Assembly (NCBI RefSeq): GCF_024707525.1 | Contig: NZ_CP062231.1 | Location: 5,555,501 to 5,619,500 of the forward strand | Direction of reading: 5' to 3' | DNA from: Rhizobium sp. TH2 | GTDB lineage: Bacteria; Pseudomonadota; Alphaproteobacteria; Rhizobiales; Rhizobiaceae | DNA: 64,000 nucleotides | Shown here: one piece after another, positions 1 to 9,647 of the stretch | How positions within the stretch are numbered: the first letter of the stretch is position 1 | How the letters are laid out: each line of letters begins with the position of its first letter | Translations under genes and position numbers: made by a program | Notes under the pieces: generated by a model | Told to the model about the DNA's origin: nothing | What the model saw: the letters and a program-made list of their open reading frames with translations, nothing else | Databases searched by the model: none

Positions 1-1005
1 CGTCGGCTCGAGGCCGGCGCCATGGACGCGAACGATATGGTCGAGCAGCGCGCCCGTGGCCGATTGCCCGCCCTCGATGACCCACCAATCGGGCAGGACC
101 ACGTCGCGGTAGGGACCCCAGAAGGACTTGATGAATTGCGGCTCCTTCGAGAAGCGCATGACGCAGCTGGATGTGCCGCCGATCAGCCCCGCCTCGTTGC
201 GCGAATCGGGATCCTTGCCGGTCAGCGCCAACTGGCCCGCATAGGCATCGACCATGCCGGACGCCACCTTGCAGTTCGTCGTCAGTCCGAGCGATTGCGC
301 CGCCGAGGCCGTCAGCATGCCGACGCAGGCGCCGACCTGTGCCGGGATATCGGTGATGCCGGCGCGCGTGCCGAGTTCGGCAAGACCGGCGCGATCGAGA
401 AAATCGCCTGGCCATCCTTCCTCGGTATGGCTGAGATAGTTCCACTTCGCCGTCATCGTGCAGACCGAGCGCGTCAGGCTGCCGCTCGCCCGCCATGTCA
501 GGAAGTCGGCGAGATCGAAGATCATCCCGGCGCGGTTCCAGACATCGGGACGATGCGACTTCAGCCACATCAGCTTGGGAATCTGCATTTCGGGCGAGAT
601 CGAACCGCCTGAATGCTTCACCATCTCGCCGCCCAGCGCGGTCAGCTCTTCGGCTTGTTCTAGGGCCCTGTGGTCGAGCCAGGCGATCGTGTCCCAACGC
701 GGGTCATCGTTCTGGGAAACCGGCAGCGGCAATCCTTCGGAATCGCGAACCGTCAATGAACAGGTCGCGTCGAAACCGATGGCGTCGATCTCGCCGGCCG
801 CGACGCCGGCCTCGTCTCGAGCAGTGCTGACCGCCCTGGTGACGGCCGCCCAGATATCTTCCGAATCATGCTCGGCGGATTGTCTTGATGTACGGTTCAT
901 CTCGATGGGGAAGCTGGCACGTCCCAGCATCTCGCCCCGCCGGTCGAAAATACCGGCCCGGGCACTGCCCGTGCCCACATCGACGGCAACAACGTATCTT
1001 CCCAT
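1..1005 (-). CDS. FGGY-family pentulose kinase, C-terminus cut by window edge
   Basis: The reverse strand reads openly from an ATG at 1005 to the left edge (335 codons; full FGGY kinases have about 500-550). The N-terminus has the ATP-phosphate loop VDVGTGSARAGIFD (residues 8-21), then TCSLT at 81-85 and WLDHRA near 110. TCSL followed by a hydrophobic residue is reported for D-ribulokinases of this family, so the substrate may be D-ribulose or D-xylulose rather than fructose. It is the last visible gene of the polyol operon, 9 nt after the HAD gene, and would phosphorylate a ketopentose made by the dehydrogenases. The part with the second nucleotide-binding motifs is outside the window. Confidence 0.9.
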   Translation of the reverse strand, partial: MGRYVVAVDVGTGSARAGIFDRRGEMLGRASFPIEMNRTSRQSAEHDSEDIWAAVTRAVSTARDEAGVAAGEIDAIGFDATCSLTVRDSEGLPLPVSQNDDPRWDTIAWLDHRALEQAEELTALGGEMVKHSGGSISPEMQIPKLMWLKSHRPDVWNRAGMIFDLADFLTWRASGSLTRSVCTMTAKWNYLSHTEEGWPGDFLDRAGLAELGTRAGITDIPAQVGACVGMLTASAAQSLGLTTNCKVASGMVDAYAGQLALTGKDPDSRNEAGLIGGTSSCVMRFSKEPQFIKSFWGPYRDVVLPDWWVIEGGQSATGALLDHIVRVHGAGLEPT

Positions 1006-1014
1006 TACTCCGCC

Positions 1015-1695
1015 CTAGCTTCCCGACGCCGCAATCAACCCGGGGAGTTGAGCCATATCATCAAAAATGGCGGCCGGTTTCAAGCTCTCGACGATGGGAA
1101 GCAGATTGGATGCCACGGCATGCGAGGCGCCGGTAAAGGCAAACACCGTCATTCCGGCAGCTTTGGCGGCGCGGATGCCGGCTGGACTATCCTCGACGAC
1201 AATGCAGTTTCGTGGGGAAAAGCCCATGCTGCGCGCGGCATGCAGGAAAAGATCCGGCGCCGGCTTGCCGTTCGCCACCATGCTGGCCGAGAAGATATTG
1301 GGCTCGAAATAGTCGATCAGCCCGGTCTTCCTGAGGCAGAGGCGAATGCGCTCCAGTTGGCTCGATGACGCGACGCAATGCGCCAATGGCAGGCCCGCCA
1401 GCATATCGCCGACGCCATGCACCGGCTCCAGTTCAGCCTGGAAGCGGGCATAGAGCCGCTTGCGCATGTCGCCGAGCGCGTCATCATCGAGCATCAGCGA
1501 ATGTTCGGTGGCGATCATCGCGGTGATCGACGCCATGCTCTTGCCGAGGAAATTCTCGTAGGCCCAGCTTTCGCTGAACGTCAGGCCCGCATCCGCCAGC
1601 ATTTCGCGCAGCACCGCAAACGAGATCGGCTCGCTATCGACCAATACGCCGTCGCAGTCGAAAATGACCAGCTTGCCGTTGGACTTATTGATCAT
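1015..1695 (-). CDS. HAD-superfamily phosphatase (beta-phosphoglucomutase-like)
   Basis: A 226-residue HAD subfamily IA hydrolase. Motif I is FDCDGVLVDSE (residues 12-22), supplying the aspartate nucleophile and general acid. The late motif VVEDSPAGIRAAKAAGM is typical of the phosphoglucomutase/sugar-phosphatase branch. The start is placed at 1695 (MINKSNG); the in-frame ATG at 1731 would add 12 unconserved residues running towards the palindromic element. It lies between mtlK and the FGGY kinase, so it probably dephosphorylates or repairs a sugar or polyol phosphate in this pathway. The exact substrate cannot be read from sequence. Confidence 0.88.
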   Translation of the reverse strand: MINKSNGKLVIFDCDGVLVDSEPISFAVLREMLADAGLTFSESWAYENFLGKSMASITAMIATEHSLMLDDDALGDMRKRLYARFQAELEPVHGVGDMLAGLPLAHCVASSSQLERIRLCLRKTGLIDYFEPNIFSASMVANGKPAPDLFLHAARSMGFSPRNCIVVEDSPAGIRAAKAAGMTVFAFTGASHAVASNLLPIVESLKPAAIFDDMAQLPGLIAASGS

Positions 1696-1740
1696 GGGGA
1701 ACTCTGAACATCGCGTCTGTGGATGGGCCATCCAGCGGAC

Positions 1741-1840
1741 GGATGAGGGGCAAGCGCTTGCCCCTCATCGCCTTACCGCGCCCGACACTTCTCCGCAAGC
1801 CGGGGGGCGGGAGAAGCGGGAGGGTTGGGGCGCGGGAGGT
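1741..1840. repeat. Rhizobial palindromic repeat (RIME-like) between mtlK and HAD gene
   Basis: The segment contains a perfect 28-bp palindrome at 1742-1769 (each arm GATGAGGGGCAAGC or its complement). It is followed by CTCATCGCC...CACTTCTCC...GGGAGAAG...GGGAG, which matches the right half of the element inserted in pxpC (16521-16574). It therefore appears to be a diverged copy of the same repeat family. It fills most of the 152-bp gap and may act as an intercistronic RNA hairpin. Confidence 0.7.
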
Positions 1841-1847
1841 CATGGGC

Positions 1848-3332
1848 CTAAGCCAGGCTGCCGTCGACATAGGCCTTCAGCGTTGCCCGTGTGCCCTTCG
1901 AATGGAGCGAGGCCAGCGCCTCGGCAAAACGCTTCTGGAACATGGGCGAGGTCCCGACATCGCCAAAGATGTCCTTGAGTTCGAGGAAGGCGAGGGGGTT
2001 CTCGCGTGATTTCATCGCTGCGTCATGCAGCCTGTCGGCGCTGGCGTCGTTGAACTCGATTGTCTTGCCGGAATCTGACTTGCCCTCGAAATAGCGGCAC
2101 CAGAGCGCCGAGACCAGCGCGAGGCCCTGGACATCCTGGCCCTTGGTGAGCCGGTCGGAGGTCGAGGGCAGGATGAATTTCGGCTGCCGGTTCGAGCCGT
2201 CCTGCGCCAATCGCGCCACGGTGTCGCCAATCTTTGGATTGGCGAAACGTCGCTCGATCAGCTTGAAATAATCCTGGATATCGGTGTTCGGCACCGGCGG
2301 CACACAGGGTATGATCTCGGTCTTTTCGAGCTTGGCGAGGAATCCGCGAATCTCGGGATCCTCCATCGTCTCATGCACGAAATGGATGTCGAGCAGGGCG
2401 CCGGGATAGGCGATGGTCGCATGCCCGCCATTGAGGATGCGGATTTTCATCAGTTCGAAGGGTGCGACGTCATCGACGAAGGTGACGCCGACATCTTCCA
2501 GCGCCGGCCGGCCGGCGGTGAACTTGTCTTCCATCACCCATTGCTTGAACTCTTCGCAATAGACCGGCCAGGCATCCGCGATGCCGAAAGTCTCCTCGCA
2601 ATGGCTGATCTCGCGCGCACCCGTCGCTGGCGTTATGCGATCGACCATGGAGTTGGGGAAGGAAACGTTCTTCGCGATCCACTCGCCGAAAACCGTGTCG
2701 CTTGCGAGCTTGGCCAGCCCCACCACCGCATGCTCGGTGACATGGCCATTGCCCGGGATGTTGTCGCAGGACATCACTGTGAAGGGCACGATGCCGCGAT
2801 CACGGCGGAGTTTCAGGCTTGCTAGGATAATGCCGAACACGGTCCTCGGGTCCGACGGGTTCTTCGCGTCCGCAACGATTGCTGGATGTGCGGGATCGAA
2901 CGTGCCGGATGCCGGATTGATGAAATAGCCGCCTTCGGTGATGGTCATCGAGACGATACGGATTGAGGGATCGGCGAGCTTTTCGATGATGGTGCCACGG
3001 TCGGCTGGATCGAGGAAATCGATCATCGCGCCGGTGACGCGCGCGGCCGACTTGCCGACATCCTGCTCGACAACCGTTGTCAGGTAATCCTGGCCCTTGA
3101 GCTTGTCGCGCATGGCGCCGTCATAGGCCGTTACCCCGGCGCCGATCAGCGCCCAATCGCGGTCGCGGCCGGTGTTGAAAAGGTCGTCGAGATAGACGGC
3201 CTGGTGCGCCCGGTGGAAATTGCCGATGCCGAAGTGAACGATACCGGCCTTGAGATCGCCGCGCTGATAGGCCGGGATCGCGGCCGTCGCGGAAATGGCG
3301 CTGAGATTGGCGAGCGAGAGTTTCGTACTCAT
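1848..3332 (-). CDS. mtlK: Mannitol 2-dehydrogenase (polyol long-chain dehydrogenase)
   Basis: A 494-residue NAD-dependent enzyme oxidising D-mannitol to D-fructose, and often D-arabinitol to D-xylulose, in the cytoplasm. The N-terminus has the Rossmann segment GIVHFGIGNFHRAHQA (residues about 29-44). The catalytic region KIRILNGGHATIAYPG (about 295-310) carries the lysine and the N-x-x-H pair expected for polyol-specific long-chain dehydrogenases. Length is normal for the family. It follows smoS by 30 nt in the polyol operon, whose ABC transporter would supply the substrate. D-arabinitol or altronate-type substrates are alternatives, but the operon favours mannitol/arabitol. Confidence 0.94.
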   Translation of the reverse strand: MSTKLSLANLSAISATAAIPAYQRGDLKAGIVHFGIGNFHRAHQAVYLDDLFNTGRDRDWALIGAGVTAYDGAMRDKLKGQDYLTTVVEQDVGKSAARVTGAMIDFLDPADRGTIIEKLADPSIRIVSMTITEGGYFINPASGTFDPAHPAIVADAKNPSDPRTVFGIILASLKLRRDRGIVPFTVMSCDNIPGNGHVTEHAVVGLAKLASDTVFGEWIAKNVSFPNSMVDRITPATGAREISHCEETFGIADAWPVYCEEFKQWVMEDKFTAGRPALEDVGVTFVDDVAPFELMKIRILNGGHATIAYPGALLDIHFVHETMEDPEIRGFLAKLEKTEIIPCVPPVPNTDIQDYFKLIERRFANPKIGDTVARLAQDGSNRQPKFILPSTSDRLTKGQDVQGLALVSALWCRYFEGKSDSGKTIEFNDASADRLHDAAMKSRENPLAFLELKDIFGDVGTSPMFQKRFAEALASLHSKGTRATLKAYVDGSLA

Positions 3333-3362
3333 GGCTTACGTTCCTTATGCAAATCGGACGAG

Positions 3363-4132
3363 CTAACTCATCCAGTTGCCGCCATCGACATTGTAGGTCT
3401 GGGCGACGATATAATCGGCTTCGGACGAGGCGAGGAAGACCGCCATTCCGGTCAGGTCGTCAGGCCGGCCCATGCGCCCGAAGGGCACGGCCTCGCCGAC
3501 GAGCCGTTTCTTTTCGCCGAGCGGGCGGTTCTCGTATTTCGCAAACAATGCATCGACGTGTTCCCAGTGCTCGCCATCCACCACGCCGGGCGCGATGGCG
3601 TTGACGTTGATGCCGTGCTGGATCAGGTTCAGCCCGGCCGACTGCGTCAGTGAGATGACCGCGGCCTTGGTGGCGCAATAGACGGCGACCAGAGCCTCGC
3701 CCCGGCGTCCCGCCTGGCTCGCCATGTTGATGATCTTGCCGCCCTTGCCGCGCTTGATCATGGTTTTCGCGGCGGCCTGCATCATGAAGAGCGTGCCGGA
3801 TACGTTGATGGCAAACAGCCTCTCGTAGCTCTCCCGCGTGATGTCGGTGATCGGCGCGAGATCGAATAGCGCGGCACCGTTGACCAGGATATCGAGACCG
3901 CCGGTCTTTTCCTCGACCGAGACGATCGCGGCATCGATGGAGTCCTGGTCAGTGACGTCAAGTCGTATCGCATAGGCTGACGGTCCGAGATCGGAGGCTG
4001 TATGGCTTGCGCGGTCGATGTCGATATCGGCGATCGCCACTTTCGCGCCCTCGCGGATATAGGCTTCCGCGAAGGCCCGGCCGATCCCCCGCGCCGATCC
4101 CGTGATCAGCGCGGATTTGCCGTCGAGGCGTT

Positions 4133-4136
<4 letters not shown>
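3363..4136 (-). CDS. smoS: Sorbitol (L-iditol 2-) dehydrogenase, SDR family
   Basis: A 257-residue short-chain dehydrogenase expected to oxidise sorbitol to fructose with NAD. The glycine-rich cofactor motif [15 protein letters not shown] (residues about 12-26), the NxA segment LVNGAALF, the catalytic YCATK motif, and the C-terminal [10 protein letters not shown] end fit rhizobial and Rhodobacter SmoS. Its start codon overlaps the stop of smoK by 4 nt (ATGA), so translation is probably coupled. Assignment as sorbitol rather than galactitol dehydrogenase rests on the neighbouring smoEFGK and mtlK genes. Confidence 0.92.
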
Positions 4137-5134
<998 letters not shown>

Positions 5135-5153
5135 TTTACTCTCCCGGATTTTC

Positions 5154-5978
5154 TTATTTCACGGCGCCGAATGTCAGGCCACGCACCAATTGCTTCTGGC
5201 TGAACCAGCCCATGATCAGAATCGGCGCGATCGCCAATGTCGAAGCGGCACTGAGTTTCGCCCAGAACAGACCCTGCGGGCTCGAGAACGAGGTGATGAA
5301 GGTCGTCAGCGGCGCTGCGTTCGTCGTGGTCAGGCGGATCGTCCAGAAAGCCTCGTTCCAGGCCAGGATGATGTTGAGCAGCATGGTCGAGGCGATACCC
5401 GGCACCGCCATCGGCAGCAGCACGTAATAGATCTCACCCCAGAGCGAAGCACCGTCCATCCGCGCGGCCTCCAGGATCTCGCCCGGAATTTCGCGGAAGT
5501 AGGTGTAAAGCATCCAGATCACGATCGGCAGGTTGATCAACATCAGCATGATGGTCAGGCCGATGCGGCTGTCGAGCAGGCCAAGGTCGCGAAAGATCAT
5601 GTAGATCGGAAACAGCACCGCTACCGCCGGCATCATCTTGGTGGAGAGCATCCACATCAGGATGTCCTTGGTCCGGCGTGTCGGCGCAAAGGCCATCGAC
5701 CAGGCCGCCGGCACGGCGACGATCAGCGCAAGCACCGTGGAGCCGAGCGCTAGGATCACCGAATTCATGAACGGCCTGAAGTAGTTGTACTGACTCTGGA
5801 CGTCATAATAGCTCTCCATCGTAAAGGACGGGATCAGGTTGAAGCCCTGGATGGCTTCCTGCTCCGACTTGAAGCTGGTTATGATCGTGTAGAGGATCGG
5901 AAAGAAGATCAGTAAAGCGATAGCCCACGCCGCGACGGTGACGGCTGCGGTACGCCTGGTGGAAACAGCTCGTGCCAT
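5154..5978 (-). CDS. smoG: Polyol ABC transporter permease, MalG type
   Basis: A 274-residue inner-membrane permease with about six hydrophobic segments; the first is [20 protein letters not shown] after a short cytoplasmic N-terminus. The EAA motif that docks on the ATPase reads [21 protein letters not shown] (near residue 170). The C-terminus [18 protein letters not shown] ending is typical of MalG-like CUT1 permeases. It lies 9 nt after smoF and 19 nt before smoK, so it is the second membrane subunit of the polyol importer. Confidence 0.94.
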   Translation of the reverse strand: MARAVSTRRTAAVTVAAWAIALLIFFPILYTIITSFKSEQEAIQGFNLIPSFTMESYYDVQSQYNYFRPFMNSVILALGSTVLALIVAVPAAWSMAFAPTRRTKDILMWMLSTKMMPAVAVLFPIYMIFRDLGLLDSRIGLTIMLMLINLPIVIWMLYTYFREIPGEILEAARMDGASLWGEIYYVLLPMAVPGIASTMLLNIILAWNEAFWTIRLTTTNAAPLTTFITSFSSPQGLFWAKLSAASTLAIAPILIMGWFSQKQLVRGLTFGAVK

Positions 5979-5987
5979 GATGCGCTC

Positions 5988-6860
5988 CTATCGGTCGAGG
6001 TTCTTGCCAACCGCCCGCATCGCGAAGAAGGCGACGATATTGGCGAGGATGACTGCGATGATGCCGCCGGCCGAGGCTTGGCCGATCTTGAATTCGAGGG
6101 TCGCCTTCTGGGCGACGAGGAACGGCAGGTTGGTCGATGCATAGCCGGGTCCGCCATTGGTCGTGACCAGGATTTCCGCATAGACCGAGAGCAGGAAGAT
6201 CGTCTGGATGAGGATCACGACGGTGATGGCACGGGCGAGATGCGGCAGCGTCAAATAAACGAAACGGTTGAGAAAATTCGCGCCGTCCATCTCGGCCGCT
6301 TCCTTCTGCTCGCCATCGAGCGATTGCAGCGCGGTAAGCAGGATGAGCGTCGCAAACGGCAGCCATTGCCACGCGACGATGATGATGACCGACAGCAGCG
6401 GAAACCGCCCGAACCAGTCGATGGGGCTGAGGCCGACGGAGCGCAGGAGATCGGAGATCACGCCATATTGGGCATGCATGATCATGTTCTTCCACACGAG
6501 TGCGGCCACCGGCGGCATGACGAAGAAGGGGGAGATCACGAGAATGCGGACGATACCCTGACCCCACATCGGCTGGTCGAGCAGCAGTGCGAGCAGGATG
6601 CCGCCGACGAGAGTGATGGCAAGCACGCTCGCCACGATCGTGAGCGTATTGAGGATCGACCATAGGAAGGCGGGATTGTTGAAGAAGAGGAGATAATTGG
6701 AGAAGCCGACAAAGCCATCGCGCATCGGGCTAAGCGGATTGTACTGTTGGAACGAGAACCACAGCGTGATCGCCAGCGGCACCGCCATCCAGATCAGCAG
6801 CAGCCCGACGGACGGCGCCAGCATGGCGCGGGCAAGCGAGCGGGTTTGTTGCGTAGCCAT
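5988..6860 (-). CDS. smoF: Polyol ABC transporter permease, MalF type
   Basis: A 290-residue permease, with about six transmembrane segments, that pairs with SmoG. The EAA loop reads EAAEMDGANFLNRFVYLTLP. The start is set at 6860 (MATQQTRS) because GGAGGAGG lies 7-8 nt upstream; the ATG at 6920 would lie in the intercistronic region and adds unconserved residues. A 193-nt gap with two hairpins separates it from smoE, as is common between a highly expressed binding protein and its permeases. Confidence 0.93.
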   Translation of the reverse strand: MATQQTRSLARAMLAPSVGLLLIWMAVPLAITLWFSFQQYNPLSPMRDGFVGFSNYLLFFNNPAFLWSILNTLTIVASVLAITLVGGILLALLLDQPMWGQGIVRILVISPFFVMPPVAALVWKNMIMHAQYGVISDLLRSVGLSPIDWFGRFPLLSVIIIVAWQWLPFATLILLTALQSLDGEQKEAAEMDGANFLNRFVYLTLPHLARAITVVILIQTIFLLSVYAEILVTTNGGPGYASTNLPFLVAQKATLEFKIGQASAGGIIAVILANIVAFFAMRAVGKNLDR

Positions 6861-7007
6861 TCCAATCCTCCTCCCATATCGCGGTCCCGCCACAGGTCCC
6901 GCAAGCGGGAGAGACAGCACCAGCCTACTTCTTGATAGAGCGTTTTGTTCTTGGAGTTTATTGCACAGGCACGCATCACTGGCGATGCCTGGGGAAATCC
7001 TTAAAGG

Positions 7008-7032
7008 GGCTGCCCGGCGAGGCCGGACAGCC
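7008..7032 (-). other. Intercistronic hairpin between smoE and smoF
   Basis: An 11-bp stem (7008-7018 with 7022-7032, one wobble) closes on a 3-nt loop; on the minus strand it is followed by CCCCTTTAAGG. A weaker hairpin lies at about 6968-6990. Its place just after the binding-protein gene suggests it limits 3' decay or read-through, lowering permease relative to binding-protein levels. This is inference from position and structure. Confidence 0.55.
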
Positions 7033-7053
7033 TAGATGCGTCCTTGGGAGACG

Positions 7054-8364
7054 TTACTGTATATATCCGCCTTCGGTCATGGTTGCCGTGGCGGCATCCT
7101 GCGCCTGCTTCAGTGCATCGTCGGTGCTCATCTGGCCGGCAAGTGCCGCCGAGAAGAGCTGGCCGACAGTGGTGCCAAGGCCCTGGAATTCAGGAATGGC
7201 GACGAACTGGACACCGACATAGGGGACCGGCTTGACAGTCGGCTTGGTCGGATCGGCGGAGTTGATGCTGTCGAGCGTCATCTTGGCGAAGGGAGCGGCC
7301 TTCTGGTATTCCGGGTTGTTGTAGAGCGAGGTGCGCGTGCCCGGAGGAACATTGGCCCAGCCTTCCTTGGCGGCGACGATTTCGAGATAGTGCTTCGAAG
7401 TCGCCCAGGCGATGAACTTCTCGGCCGAAGCGGCCTTCTGCGTACCGGCTGGGATGGCAAGCGTCCATGCCCAGAGCCAGTTGCCGCGCTTGCCGAGGCC
7501 GTTATCCGGCGCCAGTGCATAGCCGACCTTGTCGGCAACCGTCGAGTCCTTCGGGTTGGAAACGAAGGAAGCAGCCACCGTGGCATCGATCCACATGCCG
7601 CACTTGCCCTGCTGGAAGAGTGCGAGATTTTCGTTGAAGCCGTTGGACGAAGCGCCCTGCGGACCGGCATCGTTCATCAGCTTGACATAGGTATCGAGCG
7701 TCGTCTTCCATTCCGGTGAATCGAACTGGGGCTTCCAGCTCTCATCGAACCAGCGTGCGCCGAAGGAGTTGGACATGGCGGTCAGGAACGCCATGTTCTC
7801 GCCCCAGCCGGCCTTGCCGCGCAGGCAGATGCCGTTGATGCCTTCGTCACGGTTGGTCATCTTGCGGGCTGCATCGGCAATGAATTCCCAGGTCGGGGCG
7901 TCAGGCATGGTCAGCCCTGCCTTTTCCATGAGGTCCTTGCGGTACATGACCATCGAGCTTTCGCCGTAGAACGGCGCGGCATAAAGCTTGCCGTCGGCGG
8001 AAAGGCCTCCGCGGATAGCGGGCAGGATGTCGTCGACGTCATAGTCGGCACCGAGATTGTCGAGCGGCAGGAGCCAGCTCTGCTTGGCCCAGATCGGAAC
8101 TTCATAAGTACCGATCGTCATCACGTCGTACTGGCCACCCTTGGTGGCGATGTCGGTGGTCACGCGCTCACGGAGCACGTTTTCCTCAAGCGTCACCCAT
8201 TCGAGCTGGATGTCGGGATTTGCCTTGGTGAAATCGTCCGTCAGCTTCTGCATACGGACCATGTCGCCATTGTTGACGGTCGCGATGGTGATGGTTTCGG
8301 CGTTGGCCATGCCTGATATGGCGATTGCTGTGCTCGCGCCCAGCAAGAAGGTCTTCAAGTTCAT
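7054..8364 (-). CDS. smoE: Polyol ABC transporter periplasmic binding protein
   Basis: A 436-residue extracellular solute-binding protein (CUT1). A Sec signal peptide (MNLKTFLLGASTAIAISGMANA) precedes the mature start ETITIATV. The start at 8364 has GGGAGGAAG at good distance; the in-frame ATG at 8415 lies in the operator and is unlikely to be used. Mature-protein segments such as YDVMTIGTYEVPIWAKQSWL and GKRGNWLWAW are typical of sorbitol/mannitol-binding proteins. It is the first gene of the transport operon, preceded by the promoter and palindromic operator at 8389-8442. Confidence 0.94.
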   Translation of the reverse strand: MNLKTFLLGASTAIAISGMANAETITIATVNNGDMVRMQKLTDDFTKANPDIQLEWVTLEENVLRERVTTDIATKGGQYDVMTIGTYEVPIWAKQSWLLPLDNLGADYDVDDILPAIRGGLSADGKLYAAPFYGESSMVMYRKDLMEKAGLTMPDAPTWEFIADAARKMTNRDEGINGICLRGKAGWGENMAFLTAMSNSFGARWFDESWKPQFDSPEWKTTLDTYVKLMNDAGPQGASSNGFNENLALFQQGKCGMWIDATVAASFVSNPKDSTVADKVGYALAPDNGLGKRGNWLWAWTLAIPAGTQKAASAEKFIAWATSKHYLEIVAAKEGWANVPPGTRTSLYNNPEYQKAAPFAKMTLDSINSADPTKPTVKPVPYVGVQFVAIPEFQGLGTTVGQLFSAALAGQMSTDDALKQAQDAATATMTEGGYIQ

Positions 8365-8388
8365 GAGATCTTCCTCCCAGAAGAAAAA

Positions 8389-8442
8389 ATGAGCAAATGC
8401 TATGCTCATGGGCATTTACTCGTATGATTGCTAATGTGTCAA
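8389..8442 (-). promoter_or_regulatory. smo promoter with overlapping 7-7-7 operator
   Basis: On the minus strand a perfect -35 TTGACA (8442-8437) is followed after 17 nt by GTAAAT (8419-8414). Immediately downstream is a perfect inverted repeat ATGAGCA-N7-TGCTCAT (8409-8389), covering the expected transcription start. The SorC-type regulator gene lies just upstream, so this is the best candidate operator. A nested AAATGC/GCATTT dyad lies at 8395-8417. Binding itself is inferred. Confidence 0.6.
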
Positions 8443-8552
8443 GCGGATTTCGTTGTTGCGGCGCAGCAATGTTTCTTGGCAAAGACAAAAGACACTTATC
8501 CCGCGCGGCCTGAATGCCGGCGGGTCACGAAGGGCGGGAGGATTGAAAGAGA

Positions 8553-9500
8553 TCAGGCCGTCTTGAGCAGATGCTCGGCGGTTTCCTCATCGGTGATGAG
8601 GCCGTTGATCAGGTTGCCGCGCAGCGCGCCCGATATGCCGGGGAACTTGCGATGGCCCTTGGCGGCGGCGATCACCAGCGAGGTCTCGCGCGGCGGGATC
8701 GGGGACGAGGCAACACGTTCGTTGGTGATCCCCTGGATCATCTTGCCGTCACTGTCGAACGACCAGCCGACGATCTCGCCGGCGGCGCCGGCACTTCTCA
8801 GTGCCGCGAGCTCCGCCGATGTGATGAAGCCGTCGACATAGAGCGGCGCGTCCTCGGTGAAATCGCCGATGCCGACGAAGGTGACATCGGCGCGCGCGGC
8901 GAGCGCCAGCGTCGGCTTGATCATCGCCTGGGCATGCAGCATTTCCCGCTCGCTGCGCGAGGTGGCGATAACGGGCAGCGGCATCGGGAAGGAGCGGACA
9001 TTGACCGAGTCCGACATGGTGAAGACGACGTTGTAATACGCGGCGGAGCCATCGGGCGCGATATTGCCGGTCAGCGACACGACCCTGTGGTGGCGGCAAT
9101 CCATGCGCGGCAGGAGTTCGACCGCGGCCTTCAGCGTGCGGCCGGTTCCGACCGCGATCAGCACCGGTTCCTCGCGCTTCAGCCACCGCTCCATCTCGGC
9201 GCTCGCCGCCTCGGCGACGCCGGTTATCGTGGAATCGGACCCAGGATCGGTCGGTACGACATCGACGAATTTCAGCCCGAACCTCTCCCTCAGGGCGTCG
9301 GAGAGTTCGAGACAATTGGCGATCGGATGGTCGATCTGCACGCGCACCAGACCCTCGGAACGAGCGAGCGAGACGAGGCGCTGGGCCGATTGCCTGGACA
9401 CGCCGAGCTTGGTGGCGATCTGGTCCTGGGTATTGCCGGCGACATAGTAGAGCCAGCCCGCACGGGCTGCGTCGTCGAGGCGGCTCACTCTCTTGCTCAT
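8553..9500 (-). CDS. SorC/DeoR-type sugar-binding transcriptional regulator
   Basis: A 315-residue regulator. The N-terminal helix-turn-helix (NTQDQIATKLGVSRQSAQRL, about residues 22-41) is followed by a sugar-phosphate-sensing domain of the SorC/CggR family (VGTGRTLKAAVELLPRMDC near 120; GIGDFTEDAPLYVDGFI near 215). It is transcribed towards smoE with a 188-nt gap holding the smo promoter. It probably represses or activates the polyol operon in response to a sugar or phosphosugar. Which ligand is bound is unknown. Confidence 0.9.
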   Translation of the reverse strand: MSKRVSRLDDAARAGWLYYVAGNTQDQIATKLGVSRQSAQRLVSLARSEGLVRVQIDHPIANCLELSDALRERFGLKFVDVVPTDPGSDSTITGVAEAASAEMERWLKREEPVLIAVGTGRTLKAAVELLPRMDCRHHRVVSLTGNIAPDGSAAYYNVVFTMSDSVNVRSFPMPLPVIATSRSEREMLHAQAMIKPTLALAARADVTFVGIGDFTEDAPLYVDGFITSAELAALRSAGAAGEIVGWSFDSDGKMIQGITNERVASSPIPPRETSLVIAAAKGHRKFPGISGALRGNLINGLITDEETAEHLLKTA

Positions 9501-9647
9501 GGATCGGTCGGCTCCCGGAATTTTCCGCGCGGATCATAGGCCGCAACCCGAAAATTGGAAGGGGTCCCGCAAAATTCGCGGGCGCCCCACCTTGGCTTTT
9601 CCTTCCACTCGGATATGGTCCGCGAAGGCCCTTCATAAAGTGATTTC

